A stretch of 64,000 bases of DNA from Costus lasius. Taxonomy: Eukaryota; Streptophyta; Magnoliopsida; Zingiberales; Costaceae. Location of the stretch: the NCBI GenBank assembly GCA_027563935.2, contig CM050449.1:10878001-10942000 (forward strand), read 5' to 3'. The position numbers were made by a program, and so were the translations under genes. This document shows positions 1 to 11,517 of this stretch, one piece after another; within the stretch, counting starts at the first letter, position 1, and every line of letters begins with the position of its first letter. The notes below the pieces were generated by a model. That model did not search any database and had not been told where the DNA came from. It saw only the letters and a list, made by a program, of their open reading frames with translations.

Positions 1-1300
1 TTTCATTGTTTTTGCTCATTTTTCCATTCTCTCCCCACTGACCTCTCTAGCCTCTTTCTGTTTTTTGGTTATTCTTCTTCCTATTTTCATTTACCTATTT
101 TATTACTTTTTCTTTTACCTTTACCTTCTACGTACATATGTATATATATTTCTTTGCCCTTCTTTGGGACATTGTCATGTTCTTTCACCTTCATGCTACA
201 CTCCTGTACTCACTTTGCCATTTTTTTCATTTTGTTACTATTTTTACTTTTCATTCTAATCCTTTTGATGCCATGATTTATTTATTTTTTCATTATTTTA
301 TTTTCTTCACACCATGCCATGAATCCACGTTTCTCCTTCAACTTGTTTTTACCCACAACCATTGACGCATTTTACCATTTTCGCCTTCATAATATTGTTT
401 TTTTTAAAAAAATTCACCTTCTACATGATTTTTTTCATTCTAGAATCTACACTTCCAATGTATTCTGAATTTCGTTTAGCCCCTTGCGTAGTTAATGTTA
501 CAGCACTGGTCTGTTCTGCTATGTCTAATATTTGAAGAGAGAATATAATTCATGAGTCATCAAAGATCACTATGATTTGACATTATCTTGTGGTAGTTGA
601 AACTTGACAATTGAAATTGGTACCAATTGTTAACATGTGCTAACCTTCTTGCTGAATGTTAATAGCCTTGTTAAAGAAGTCAGAGTTGCATCACTTGTCA
701 ACTGTCAATCGCACATATTTCCTTCTAGAATTTTGCTATTGAATATTTTTTTATCAACCAAAATTGGTGTCTTAGAAGTATTCACAGTTTTTTTTGAAAT
801 AAGCTAAGATATATATTGTGGGAACATTTTTCCATTTGGCCTTGGTTTATTCATGGTCTGAGAAAGCCTAGTGCTTGCTCATTAAAAATGAGTCAAAATA
901 ATTCATGATGGTTACTCAAATAGAAGTGTTGAACTAGTATCAGCCATCAAACATGGTTTCCTTCATTACAAAAGAATTTATGGAAGATTGATTGTACTTT
1001 TATCTACTATCAGCAAGATGTTCGTTACACGAATTCATTGCAGACACAAACCTTCTGAGGAGAGGTGACTATATAACAAAATGGTACGAAAGTATCAATT
1101 ATGCGCTTCTTTTTCCTTGATGTTTAGAAAGCCTTCTGTTAGTATGTGCGTTTTTATCCTGATACATACAGTTGACTTCCGCAACTGTTGTATATTCAAT
1201 ATCTTAGGTATAGAATTTGTTATTATTTCTTGCATTTTTCTCATAGCTTGTCTTTGAACATTTAGCTTTGTTTCATTTTATTCTGGTACTCTACGTTCAG
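1..1300 (+). other. Intron / upstream part of the UBC13-type gene
   Basis: This AT-rich stretch has no recognisable coding exon. It ends at a clean acceptor (ttcag at 1296-1300) in front of the first visible E2 exon. The N-terminal half of a UBC13-type E2 (roughly 70 residues) should lie upstream, and I could not find it here. Either the intron is longer than 1.3 kb and the first exons lie outside the window, or the gene is 5' truncated. The short open frames here have no family features and look like chance. Confidence 0.6.
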
Positions 1301-2697
1301 GTTCGCTTCCTCACAAAAATCTACCATCCGAATATTGACAAGGTAAGCAATTTTTTTTCTTTTCTCTTTATGCTTTGGAGCTGATTTTGATTTCTGTTAA
1401 ATTCATTTAATGTTTTGTGCAGCTTGGACGAATATGCCTTGATATTTTGAAAGACAAGTGGAGTCCAGCGCTGCAAATTCGAACAGTATTGCTGAGGTGA
1501 TGACATGTCACTTGTGCTATTCTTCAGCGATTAGATTGCTATTTATTTTTCATGGTTAGGGTTTCATATAGTACACGCCAAAATTTTAACAGCATTTCCT
1601 TAACTGAATGAACTGTTCATTTCTCATTATTCTAAGTCTATAATGATTCAGTTCTCACAGTAGGTTTTATTATTACTTAAGCTAATGCATGTAAAATTTG
1701 GTAGATATATCTGTTGGAAACAACAAATTATGTATTCATTCCAAATAATATAATTGCATATCCATACAAAGCATGGGCTTCATCATGTGTAATTCTTCGC
1801 CCATTTAACACAGGTAGAGATGATTTAACTTATTCTATAACTTGAGGAGCACAAGATGTTAGAAGGAAAAGGTATTTTTTTTTATTGATGGATAACCTCT
1901 ATTAATGTTTAGTTGCATAGAGAAATGGAGTTGCTGTTCCAGCTGGCAACATTCTGGGCAATAAGTGAGAAAATAAGGGATGAAGGTGCAGGAGGCAGAA
2001 CAATTCCATTTCACATTCTCTGTATCTGTCAAATTTCAAGGTTATCAATAGCGTATTATATATCCTAAATTGTAGCTAGTATGGTATGTGTATATATGCA
2101 CACACATTTCTAGACTCAATTTTTAGAATTAAGAAAATCAACTGTATATTTAGGAGGGCATATATGCCACTTTGCCACTACATAGTAGAATATAGTAAGA
2201 ACTCTGTTAAAAACATGACATCAAAATGCACTGTAGTATGGATCAGACGTAATAATCACAATACATAATGATAAAATAACAATACTATGTTAGAAACATA
2301 TTTAGGTGTTAGTGTTTTAGAATTCCTCATCGAAAATAATCTGGAACTCATTATTCATTCAGTCTATGTTTCTTATTATCTGAAGCTGCTTAAAGCTAAG
2401 TCAAAATGAGCAAATCTACCTGTTTTTAGTTGGAAATATTTCATGTAAAATCCGTTCTGTTATGTTTCTTTCAGTATCCAAGCACTGTTAAGTGCTCCCA
2501 ACCCCGACGATCCTCTCTCTGAGAATATTGCAAAACATTGGAAAACAAATGAAGCTGAAGCTGTGGAAACAGGTTGGTTCACTCAGATGACCTAAGTGCA
2601 CCTAGTTTCTACCCCGTGCATGTTAACAATTTATGTTGTGCATCCTTTGGATATTACAGCAAGAGAATGGACGCGTCTTTATGCAAGTGGAGCATAG
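1301..2697 (+). CDS. UBC13: UBC13-type ubiquitin-conjugating enzyme E2, C-terminal exons (partial in window)
   Basis: Four exons at 1301-1342, 1423-1496, 2475-2572 and 2660-2697 join in frame with GT-AG introns and end at TAG. The product is the C-terminal half of a Ubc13 (plant UBC35/36-like) E2. The HPN motif (IYHPNIDK) ends the first exon. The catalytic cysteine is in LGRICLDIL at the start of the second. The third carries [14 protein letters not shown] and the last ends [11 protein letters not shown]. In this family Ubc13 pairs with a UEV partner (MMS2) to build Lys63-linked ubiquitin chains, used in DNA-damage tolerance and signalling in nucleus and cytosol; that role is family knowledge. 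No substitution breaks the motifs, so the visible part looks functional. Upstream exons are not seen, so an intact gene is inferred. AATAAA at 2795-2800 is a plausible poly(A) signal. Confidence 0.95.
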
Positions 2698-3818
2698 CAA
2701 TCTGGAGCTTCTCGTTTTTATTTGCCCACTTTCGAAGACCAATAGAGCACACACTTTTGGTTTTAACAAGGAAATAGCAGTGCTGCTTGCTGAGAATAAA
2801 TGCACCGTATGGAATTGATATCGTTTTCTTGGTTGAAGCACCTTATTTACTATAGTAATCACCGTCTTTCCGATTCAAATGCACTGTCAATTTTCAAGCA
2901 ACTTGAATCTTTTGAGAGGGAAGCGGGTTTGGAACTTTCTTGTCATTGTTCTATTTGATATTTGATAGTTTGCTCGCTATTTGTTGCTTGAATATTTATG
3001 ATTGCCACTCTGCTCGTGGCCTTAATTTGTACGTCGCCCGTGTAAATGGAGTTAGCATGCTGGTCATTTTGTATTGTATTTCCCATATGAATTGTTTACA
3101 TATCCATATTCCAATCAGCGGTGCAAATATAACTTTGATGTTCTGATGCTATTCAAACGTCAATGACCAACCCCCGCAGCGAACAGAGGATCATCAACTA
3201 TTTCACAATTTGAGCTTTTCTTCTAGCAAGAGGCCGACCTGTGTTGACGTACTCTTGCACTAGCAGCAGGCCGGGTGTCCTTCCGTCGTCTTATCGTACG
3301 TCAGAGTATAGAAACTAAGATGATACTTAGTTTTCTTTCTTGTATGCTATTGTACAAGACATGCTTATTGACATTAAATTAAAACTCTTAAGTAAATATT
3401 CTAAATGTGCTAATATTCAAGTAATATCATCAATTTTGAGGCTAGCTATAAATTTTTTGACTTCTACTCGAGCAAGATCGTTTAGGTGCAATGTAGGATT
3501 TGCACAGTGTCAGTCGATTGGGACACGCAGGCCTATTAATATAATAAAGGCTAGTTTGAGATTATAATGTAGGTGCTATTGTTGCAGCACTGTATGATAA
3601 AAATAGTATTGTTTATTATTAAAATATTGTAAATTATTGTTAAAGAAAACAATACTGTTTATATATATATATAAACATTATTCATTTAACGAGGTTCATG
3701 AATTGCTAAAAGTCTTAAAGCGACATTGTGTTTTCAATTATCCTTCATTATGTTATAATATAAACTTTGTCATTGTCAAGTGTGGATGCTAACGAATTGG
3801 ATAAATTAAGGCTACTAG
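2698..3818. other. 3' UTR of the E2 gene and intergenic DNA
   Basis: The stretch starts with the probable 3' UTR (AATAAA at 2795-2800, about 100 bp after the stop). The rest is AT-rich DNA, including a short TA run near 3660. No coding exon, RNA gene or clear repeat boundary is visible. Confidence 0.5.
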
Positions 3819-4543
3819 TGTGAGGCCGGATCTCTGGGCCAGGCCGAGAAGCCCAAGGACTTAGGTAGAGGCCGAAGCCCATGTTCCTATTGCGGACAGG
3901 AGCCCAAACCAGCGGATAAAATGGTGGTACGGTGATCAGCTCGAAGAAAGAAAGCTAGTCAGAGATTCTTTCTAAAATGGCAAGCTGAGTGGTGCATCTT
4001 TACAAATAAGAAAATCTCATCTTAGTATTGATGAAAAATCTTGGCAAAAGGGAAAAGCTTGATGGTGTCTTGATGATCTTTCCAAAGGGAATGAGAGAGC
4101 TCCTCCTTTAAGATCCTGGCTAGATAATAGAGTAGACATCTTCCCTGGGAGCAGTGATCGGAAAAAAGCTGTTCTCTCTCTCTCTCTAGGCATTCGTAGA
4201 GGCAAACGACTCTCTCAAGCAGCGACCTCTAGCAGCGTCCCCGACGGGTTTCCAATGATGGTGAGGTCAGACGAAGGGAGAGAATATACGAGAGTGTAGA
4301 TCTTGTATAGGGAGAGGTAAGAGATTTTATGTAACCTTAGTTAATGAAGGTGAAACTTTCCCCTTAAAATTTGTGTCTTTCTGGTCATCTCTTTTCTTTC
4401 TGGCGTTGTTTTCAATGTCCTGGAGACATAGACGAAGGCTGAGGATGAGGGCGCGAGTGTCTAAACCCTACCGCAAGTCCGTTTTTTATTCATACGAGTA
4501 AGCAAGACTAATATGGACAGACTTCTAAAAAGAGAGCTTGACA
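3819..4543. mobile_element. Possible solo LTR (725 bp)
   Basis: The segment starts TGTGAGGCCGG and ends GAGCTTGACA, the TG...CA ends expected of an LTR. It is flanked by actag (3814-3818) and attag (4544-4548), which agree at 4 of 5 bases as an aged 5-bp target duplication would. It is GC-richer than its AT-rich surroundings. No primer-binding site or coding domain adjoins it, so it would be a solo LTR. The start resembles the TGTGA(G/T) starts of the gypsy-type LTRs later in the window. The assignment rests on ends and flanks only. Confidence 0.5.
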
Positions 4544-5157
4544 ATTAGTATGCTAGCCTGGAAGGATATTTTAGTTTGTATTATCAGTGTCACTAATACG
4601 TGCAAGTGAGTGTTAACAATATAATAAATGCTGTTTCCTAATCCGTAATGTTTTATTTCCATTTAGTCATATATGAATTTTCCCTATTACATTAGTGTAT
4701 ATTGGGGTTAGGATATTATATTATCCTTGTTCTGCACTTTGAAAGGATTAATATAAGCCATGCAATTGTTATTAACGTCTAATTATTTCTCTTCATGTTA
4801 GCAATTACATTATCTTTGTATTTTGTTGTGGTCATCCAGCACTCCTGGAATTGGTAAAAAGTTGATTGGGGGAAGGGGGGATCCTTGAAATTGTAGTTTC
4901 TACTTTGTCGTTGATCATTGATGACCAAAAATAATGGAGTCTAGAGTTGCTACAATGGCTTTGGAGAGGAGATTAGTTCACATATTAGTGTGATGTTTGA
5001 TCGAAAGGGTCAACCAAGTTGATTAGGCTCGTCTCATTGTCATGATCTTACAATCAAATGATTGGAAAATGAGGTCAAACAATAGCCGAGCTTCTCGAAC
5101 AAAACGGAACATTTTTTTATATATTTTAAAATTGATTATACCTCCCAATATCCATAG
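4544..5157. other. Intergenic AT-rich DNA
   Basis: No gene, RNA or repeat boundary can be supported here. The stretch separates two LTR-type segments. Confidence 0.4.
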
Positions 5158-8060
5158 TGTGATGCTCCCGGGATTTAGCACAAATCCCAAAGCACACCGA
5201 GATGGAGCGATGGCGGGACCCCTCGTCATCAGCCGTGTTGGACGACTCGGATGTGCGATCGTGTCACTGAGGCTGACACAAGTCCATAGGGCGAGGGTCG
5301 AGTTAAACCACGGAGTGTGGGTTCACACGTGAATGTGGGCTTCTGACTCGACCCATGGACCCCAGACCCTCTCGCACGAGCTTACGAGCGTGTGCATCGA
5401 AGTGGGTCAACCGCGGGGCGATTCTGAGGTCTAATCGACCCCGAACCGGCACTGAACCGCCCTTCCGGGCTGAACCGAACCGGTTCAGCCGGTTCAGACC
5501 GCTACAGTGCAACCGCACGCGAAAGGGGGAAATTTCCCCTGTTCCCGTTCGCGTGGGATGCGTCGCCGCCGGCGTTGATTCCGGCCAGCTGGAGGAGGCG
5601 CGCCGAAGATGGAAGGTTGCCGACGGTGCGTGACAGCTTGGCGGTGAACTTGGCGGCGAATCAGGGCGTGGAATCCATTTGGACGAGCCCAGGGTTGAGA
5701 TTTAATCTCACCCCGGTGGACGCGAGATCTCCGGCGATTCGGCGGCGGAGATCGACGCTAGCGTGGCGGCGAGGGTGGTTTTCCATCCTCGTCGAGGGGA
5801 GGCTGCCTATCGAGCATTCTGAGAGCTCGGGCAGGTCTGGCGACGGCGATTTGGCGGATCTGAGAACAGAGCTTCGTATCTTACGTCGGCGACGAGGTTT
5901 CGGCCGTGGACTCGTCGGCGCGAGGCTTCCAGATCGATCACCGGTGCCCTGAGGTAAGGAGGGACTCATCCCCTCCGGCGCCGGCAGCCAGACGAGGGAG
6001 TGGGATCGGAATTTCCGATCCTCGGTTCCACGCGAGCAACGCGTCCATTGGGTTCAAATTTGTGTCGACGGCGGCTTCTCCGGCGACAATACACCGGCGG
6101 CGAGTTCTCCTCCCGTCGGCGACGAGATCCTGATCGCTCGGCGTGATTCCGGTGACCGGACGGCGACGGACGGAGAAGGGGAAGCCTCCCCTGTTTCAGC
6201 CGAGCGCCGGCTCTGTTCCGGACGCGGAACGTGAAGGGAAGAGAGGAGCTTTTGCGCGCGTGTTCGCGCGCGCGTTGCGTTTCGTCTCCGACCGGACTTT
6301 CCGACGCAGCTTCTCGGAGGATCTCGGTGGGCTCGGCTCGTGGAGTGGTGGCACGCTACAAGGGTAAACCCTCCCCAGATCTATCGTGTATAGTGGTAGT
6401 AGGATGGGTTTCTCGTGTGTAGTGGATAGAGGCTTTACCGCCGTCCGGACTTCGTGTGGCTTTTCGTCCGGACGGTTCTTTGCGTTATCTGCGCCCGCAT
6501 ATGTGTAGTGCGGGTTGTGCTTATTTGTAGGTACAGCTTGCTTGCTTGCAAAGTCCAGGACGTGTGTGCCGGCACCCTTGAAGGTGTTCGCCACCGTCCC
6601 CTTGTGATTGCTTGAGGCCGCGCCGGTGCCTATCTCGGCTGTGTAGAGAAAGGAGCGCGGGCTGAGGAAATTTCTGTGAGTGCAAAGTGTTTTGGAGAGT
6701 CTCCATCACTTTGACACAGTTGAGAGATTTGTATTCGTGTCCGAGGGGCGGTATTTATACCGAACCCTTCGCGCACGTGGTGTGAGGACTTGTAAAAGTG
6801 CTGGGCCAGCTTCCGCAACGCGATCCTAACCGGTCGCGGGCCACTCTAGTGTAGGGCTGAGATCTCCGTGAGGGGATCTGCCGGTTGTGGTTAAGTTTAT
6901 TATAAAAAAAATAAATTTGCCCATAACAAACCAGTATCAGAGCTTAAGTTTGTGTAAGTCTATTGTCAGGGATATCGACGTCGGTGTACGCTGTTTGGAG
7001 GGTGCGTACGTCGGTGCCTAGCGCCGGGGCGTAGTCTCTCAGCCTCTTCACTGATCGCTCAGTTCCGACACAGACCGAGCACTACTTAGCTCTTTTCAGT
7101 GCACCCAGAGGTCAGACCATCAGATCTCATTCCACCAGCAGAACTTCAGAGTTACTTCTCACAATCACAATGGTTACAGCTGCAGAGCGCATCTCCCACT
7201 TGGAGACTGCGATAGGGAACTTCGATGGAGACGCTACGATCATGGAGCGTCTCGAGGCACTTCGGTCGGCGGTCGAGTCCGTTGGGACCCGCCTGGATTC
7301 TGAGTTGGCACGTCTCTCCAGTGCCCTTGGTGGACTTGCATTGGAGGTGGCTAGTTTGAAGGGGCAGGCTGCTGCCCGTGCTTCTACTTCAGCCACAGGC
7401 GCTGGGAGTTCCCAGCCGCAGACCACTAGAGTGCGTGTTCCCGAGCCCTCTACTTTCAGTGGGGTACGCAGTGCAAAGGAACTTGAGAATTTCCTTTGGG
7501 ATATGGAGCAGTATTTCAGGACTGCTCAGGTGCCTGATTATGAGAGAGCGCAGCTGTGTTCGGCATATCTGACGGGTGACGCCAAGCTCTGGTGGCGTAC
7601 CTTAGTGACCCCTCCGGGAGAAGAGGTGCCACGTGACATCTCATGGGATGAGTTGAAAGCTGAACTGAAGAATCAGTTCCTGCCGACACACACTTCTAAG
7701 ACTGCTAGAGACTCTCTGCATAAGATCAGACACACGGGGACAGTTCGTGAGTATGTTCGAGCTTACTCTGCCGCCATGCTCGAAATACCACGAATGGAAG
7801 AAGAGGATCGCTTGTACTTCTTCTTAGAGAGGATGCAGACATGGGCACAGTTGGAAGTTAGGAGACATAGCCCATTAACTCTCAAAGAGGCTATGGCCGT
7901 AGCTGATTCCTTAGTGGATTTGAGGGATAGGAAGCAATCTGCTCCTATCTCCTCTGGTCCATCTAAGTCACGTTCCCCTCAGAGGAATAAGGGGAAGCGT
8001 CCAGCTCCAGGACCCAAGGGTGGGTATAAGAAGAAGCATCTAGCACAGCTCCAGGAATAA
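5158..8060 (+). mobile_element. Ty3/gypsy-type element, 3' truncated: 5' LTR, PBS and gag
   Basis: The 5' LTR runs from TGTGATGCTCCC (5158) to CCATAACA (6928), about 1.77 kb and GC-rich. It holds a TATA-like tatttata in a small hairpin near 6751-6760. A primer-binding site follows at about 6931-6943 (ccagtatcagagc), one mismatch from the usual initiator-Met tRNA complement. A gag frame begins at 7170. Nothing resembling protease, reverse transcriptase, integrase, a polypurine tract or a matching 3' LTR follows, so the element is either a deleted copy or a gag-only derivative that lost its 3' end. The strand follows from LTR-PBS-gag order. The left boundary is inferred from the TG end without a target duplication to confirm it. 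Confidence 0.75.
7170..8060 (+). CDS. gag: Retrotransposon Gag (Ty3/gypsy type), C-terminally shortened
   Basis: This 296-residue frame matches the plant gypsy gag family. Residues 1-70 form an acidic coiled-coil-like head. Residues about 95-235 carry the capsid-like core, with ELENFLWDMEQYF, a YLTGDAKLWWRT block, NQFLP, RHTGTVREYVRAYSA, and PRMEEEDRLYFFLERM followed by WAQLEVRR. A basic RNA-binding tail (KSRSPQRNKGKRPAPGPKGG) comes before the stop, but the usual CCHC zinc knuckle is absent. The stop arises where a 27-bp stretch (7984-8010) is repeated at 8054-8080 and is read in another frame. Gag would form virus-like particles and package element RNA. The same family is encoded, mutated, at 11518-12740. 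The start is the first in-frame ATG after the LTR leader. Confidence 0.85.
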   Translation: MVTAAERISHLETAIGNFDGDATIMERLEALRSAVESVGTRLDSELARLSSALGGLALEVASLKGQAAARASTSATGAGSSQPQTTRVRVPEPSTFSGVRSAKELENFLWDMEQYFRTAQVPDYERAQLCSAYLTGDAKLWWRTLVTPPGEEVPRDISWDELKAELKNQFLPTHTSKTARDSLHKIRHTGTVREYVRAYSAAMLEIPRMEEEDRLYFFLERMQTWAQLEVRRHSPLTLKEAMAVADSLVDLRDRKQSAPISSGPSKSRSPQRNKGKRPAPGPKGGYKKKHLAQLQE

Positions 8061-8080
8061 GGGGAAGCGTCCAGCTCCAG
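7984..8080 (+). repeat. 27-bp direct repeat that ends the gag frame
   Basis: Twenty-seven identical bases occur at 7984-8010 and at 8054-8080, 70 bp apart. The first copy encodes part of the basic tail; in the second copy the frame differs and supplies TAA. This looks like a local duplication or template-switch event, and the junction where gypsy sequence ends lies just after it. Confidence 0.75.
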
Positions 8081-9189
8081 CTCCAGGTGCGCCAAGCTCA
8101 CTCCAAGTGACTTGCGCCTATCTCATTTGGCCCATTTGGCCCAAATGGCTCATTGAGCCAATTTAGCCTATTGGCCCAACTTGGTCTATTGGGCCCATTT
8201 GGCCTACTAGGCCCAAAAAAAAACAAGTTAGCTCCAAAAGATTCCTTTCATCTCATCTAGCACAGTGGTGCTGATGGATTTTCCCAAACAGATCTGAGTT
8301 ATCCAATAACTCAATCAATAGGCTACCTGATCAATACGAGAACCCGAGTTTCAAGTTGTGCGACCCTGTAGGTTCCTCAGACATTGGCAGTGATGAACCC
8401 AGTCATTACAAGCAGTGATTGGCACCTATCAGTGCATCGCTGCTACCCAAGTCTTCGGAATGGATATCGCATCGACATCCCCATCATCGCAACAAGATAC
8501 CGATGCATTACAGTCTCTTTGCCAAACTGATATCCGATTGGAGAAAGTGTGTCATCACTTTGTTTTCACCCAATCTCATGGTCATGACTAGATCAGGCTT
8601 TCACCTGGGTATAACCATACACTCTCAGTCATGCAACCATAGGGGGGCCCCGTGGATATCAAGCTTCCCGCAGGAAGGGGCAAATCCTATGTCTGTCCAT
8701 TGATCTTCTCATATGGGTCGTGACATACCCAATGACAACCGTTATGACCTCCCTGCTACGGTGAGACATTAGGTTGTATCAAAGCATGTCCCTAACCATA
8801 TAGAAGAGTCAATGACCTCAAGTCAAGGGATTAATGCATCTCTTGTCACTTGTGAGGTTAACTCATGACACCAAGTCAGAGCCTCACAACGGGTCGGTCC
8901 AGTATATCCACCACTGATATACCCATATGCCTGCGTTAGCACCCCGTGCGTAACCAGCCCATATACCAGTCTCACATGTACCAGAGCTGTCCCTTATCCA
9001 CTCAGGTAATCGACTGGGGACACACCGTTTGAGCACAAATACAATCTGTCTCCAGGGATATTATTATCTATGTACATAGTCGCAGATGTAAACACAACAT
9101 AATAACGACAATGCCAGAATGATATATATTAAATATCAAAGTCAAGTAGTACAATCTAGACCAAAAGATAGGTCTCATGGCATAACACT
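8081..9189. other. Unclassified repeat-like DNA between two gypsy segments
   Basis: The stretch begins with short internal repeats of tttggcccat type (8125-8215). It then continues as even-composition DNA unlike both the GC-rich LTRs and the AT-rich gene introns. There are no coding domains on either strand. It looks like part of another retroelement (LTR or leader, possibly reversed), but I cannot assign a family or boundaries. Confidence 0.35.
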
Positions 9190-10058
9190 AACAGAAGATC
9201 GGGCGGCGGACGCCCAAATTGGGGAAAGGAGACGTGTTCGGGGAAGGCGACATGAGGACGCTTCTTCTATAAATCAACCGACAAAGGGGATCAATCGGCC
9301 TCGGGATCCAGCCAACGACACCACCAACCGGCGAGCAGTGAGAGAGCGAAAGCTTGTAAGTCGGCGGCAAGCAAGGCCACCGACGTGAGGAAAGCGAGAG
9401 GAGAGGGTTTTTGTAGCTTGCTATTACGAGAATAGAAGTCAAGTTTTTCCCCTCCACTGTTGTTCTTCTCCGGCGATCTTCCTTCCCCTATTCTCTCCCC
9501 TTCCGACATATCCTTCAGCAGCAACGTAGTTCCGGCAGTAGGCGGCTGTCCGGTGGCTTCTGGGTAGGCGACGAAGGAGCAGACGGCGAAGCCGATCCTC
9601 CCTCGATTGGCACACGTTCCCGACGACAATCGCGTGTGGAAGGTGGACGAAGGGCGGTGTTCGGCGAGAAGGAAGACGACGCGTGAGGACGTGGCATCGA
9701 TTTTGACTGGGTCAAAATCGACGTTGTAATTTCGAATCGATTCGGTGAGGTTTCGATCGGCAGCTGACGAGGGTTGACCTCAGCGAGGAGACTTTCGAGC
9801 AGTGGTGGATTTTGACTGTGGGTCAAAGTCAAGAGAAGGTATTTTTCAATTAGGGTTCCAATTTTCCTAATTAGGGTTAGGGTTCTTCGTGCAACTTGTA
9901 ATTTGGGGATTAAAAATTAATTGGGGAGATTAGGGTTTCTGATTTGGGAAGAGATTTTACCCAGAAACCCTAGAGAGTCCACGCTCTAGTGTTCCGCCGG
10001 ACGACTCTAAGACAGCAGATAAGCACCAATTTAGGATTGATCCGACCAGGGCGTGACA
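9190..10058 (+). mobile_element. Remnant gypsy-type LTR (3' part)
   Basis: The right end closely follows the LTR ends of the element next to it: an attagggttagggtt block, acttgtaatttgggga, aaaccctagag, gtgttccgccgga and a final gaccagggcgtgaca. A promoter-like ttctataaatc lies near 9266. The left limit is unclear and there is no matching partner LTR. Only 5 bp (cctag) separate its end from the next LTR start at 10064. This suggests a related element or solo LTR that was a target for, or recombined with, its neighbour. Confidence 0.6.
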
Positions 10059-10063
10059 CCTAG

Positions 10064-11344
10064 TGTCAGGCCCCGGTTCAACTGGTTTGGCCCAAGCTCA
10101 AACTCACACCAAATCCCACTCAATAGAAGTCAAGTCAAAGGGAGATTGGGCCGGTCAACATCTAATGTTGACCGCCCCAAATCGAACGCGAGCAATGCGT
10201 GCGCATCATCACCGAAGGCAGCTTCATCGTCGTCCTCTTCTTCAACGCGTACGACAGATGCGGGTGTCGACGCGTCAACGCGGCTGGCAGCGCGAGGAAA
10301 TTGGACGGGCGACGCGGTCCGAGCGAGGAGTTCAGAAGTGTAGAGAAGGGCGGCGAGCGCCCTAATTTGAAAACGGTGACAGAGTCTTCGGTGGAAGACT
10401 CGGACGCGACATCAACAGGGAAGAGTAGAGGCGGCGCCTCTCCCTATAAAGCCAGACGACGAGTGATCTTCAAGGGATCAGTAGCGGCACTCTTCATCAG
10501 CTATCAACACCACCATCGAGAGCTTGGGGACGTCAATCGACTGAGAGCGAGGAGCAACGGGAGTGAGTTTGAGAGAGATCGAGAGACTGTACCCATCGAC
10601 AGAGGTCGATGGCGAGGGAGGGGAGAGGGACGTCGGCCAGAGGGCCGACGACGTGAGAAGAGGGCGTTGTAAGCTTTCTTTGGAGAATAAAGAGCTTTTT
10701 CTTCCTCATATCCTTCTCTCTATTTTCGGATGCACGGCGGCGTGTTCTCGGGTGATTCAGCGACAGCTCTTAGTGGCAGGCGGCTGCTAGGGTTCCAGCG
10801 ACGACGACCGTTGGCGAGGCGGAGTTTAGACGATCTTCCTCCACCCCGACGGCACGTTCCCTCTCCATCGTCGAGCAGCCATTAGCAGACACGGCGGCGT
10901 CGCTGTAATCGGCGAGACAAAGATGAAGCCTTCCGATTTTGACTGGGTCAAAATCGAAAGCGCGAAATTGAGCGAAACGAAATCGAAATTCGATTTCGAC
11001 GGATTGGAATGGCTGACGTCAGGCTGACGTCAGTGGCCGAATTAGTTCTAGGCGAGGCGGAGATTTACGGCTGACGCGATTCCGACGTCAGCAAAGCGAT
11101 TTCGGATTTCTGAGTCAAAATCAGCATTGACCGAAGGTATTATCTAATTTAGGGTTTGACTTCTAAATTAGGGTTAGGGTTTTCTGAGTGAACTTGTAAT
11201 TTGGGGATAAAATATTGTTCGTGGAGTTAGGGTTTCGAATTTTGGGTCGGAAACCCTAGAGTGTTCACGCTTTGGTGTTCCGCCGGATAGCCCTAAGGCA
11301 GCGGTTAAGCACCGGTTCAGGGCTGATCCGACCAGGGCATGACA
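10064..11344 (+). repeat. 5' LTR of the gag-only element
   Basis: It runs from TG to CA, 1281 bp. A TATA-like tccctataaagcc at about 10440 is followed by a transcribed-type region with ttctttggagaataaagagc (AATAAA near 10685). It contains repeated ctgacgtcag motifs near 11020-11035, like the other gypsy LTRs of the window. Confidence 0.85.
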
Positions 11345-11517
11345 ATTAGGTATCAGAGGGAGGCTAACGTGTTACAGCAAACACGGAACCTTCACCCGCG
11401 AAGGTGAAGAAGGGTTTGAAATTTCAGAAGATCACCCACACAGCTAGAGGGGCGTCAGAGGATGTCTGGCCTAAGCAGGAGAAAGGTAAAGCCAAAGAGA
11501 CGGCTAAACCTGAAGAA

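Noticed and set aside
42..365. Hydrophobic frames at the window start
   Set aside because: T-rich intron sequence gives Phe/Leu/Tyr-rich translations by composition alone.
5023..6594. Several open frames of 70-130 codons on both strands
   Set aside because: They lie inside the GC-rich 5' LTR of a gypsy-type element, overlap each other on opposite strands and show no domain.
9188..10672. Open frames of 90-157 codons
   Set aside because: They fall in remnant and intact LTR sequence and recur in the second LTR with different breaks; no protein features.
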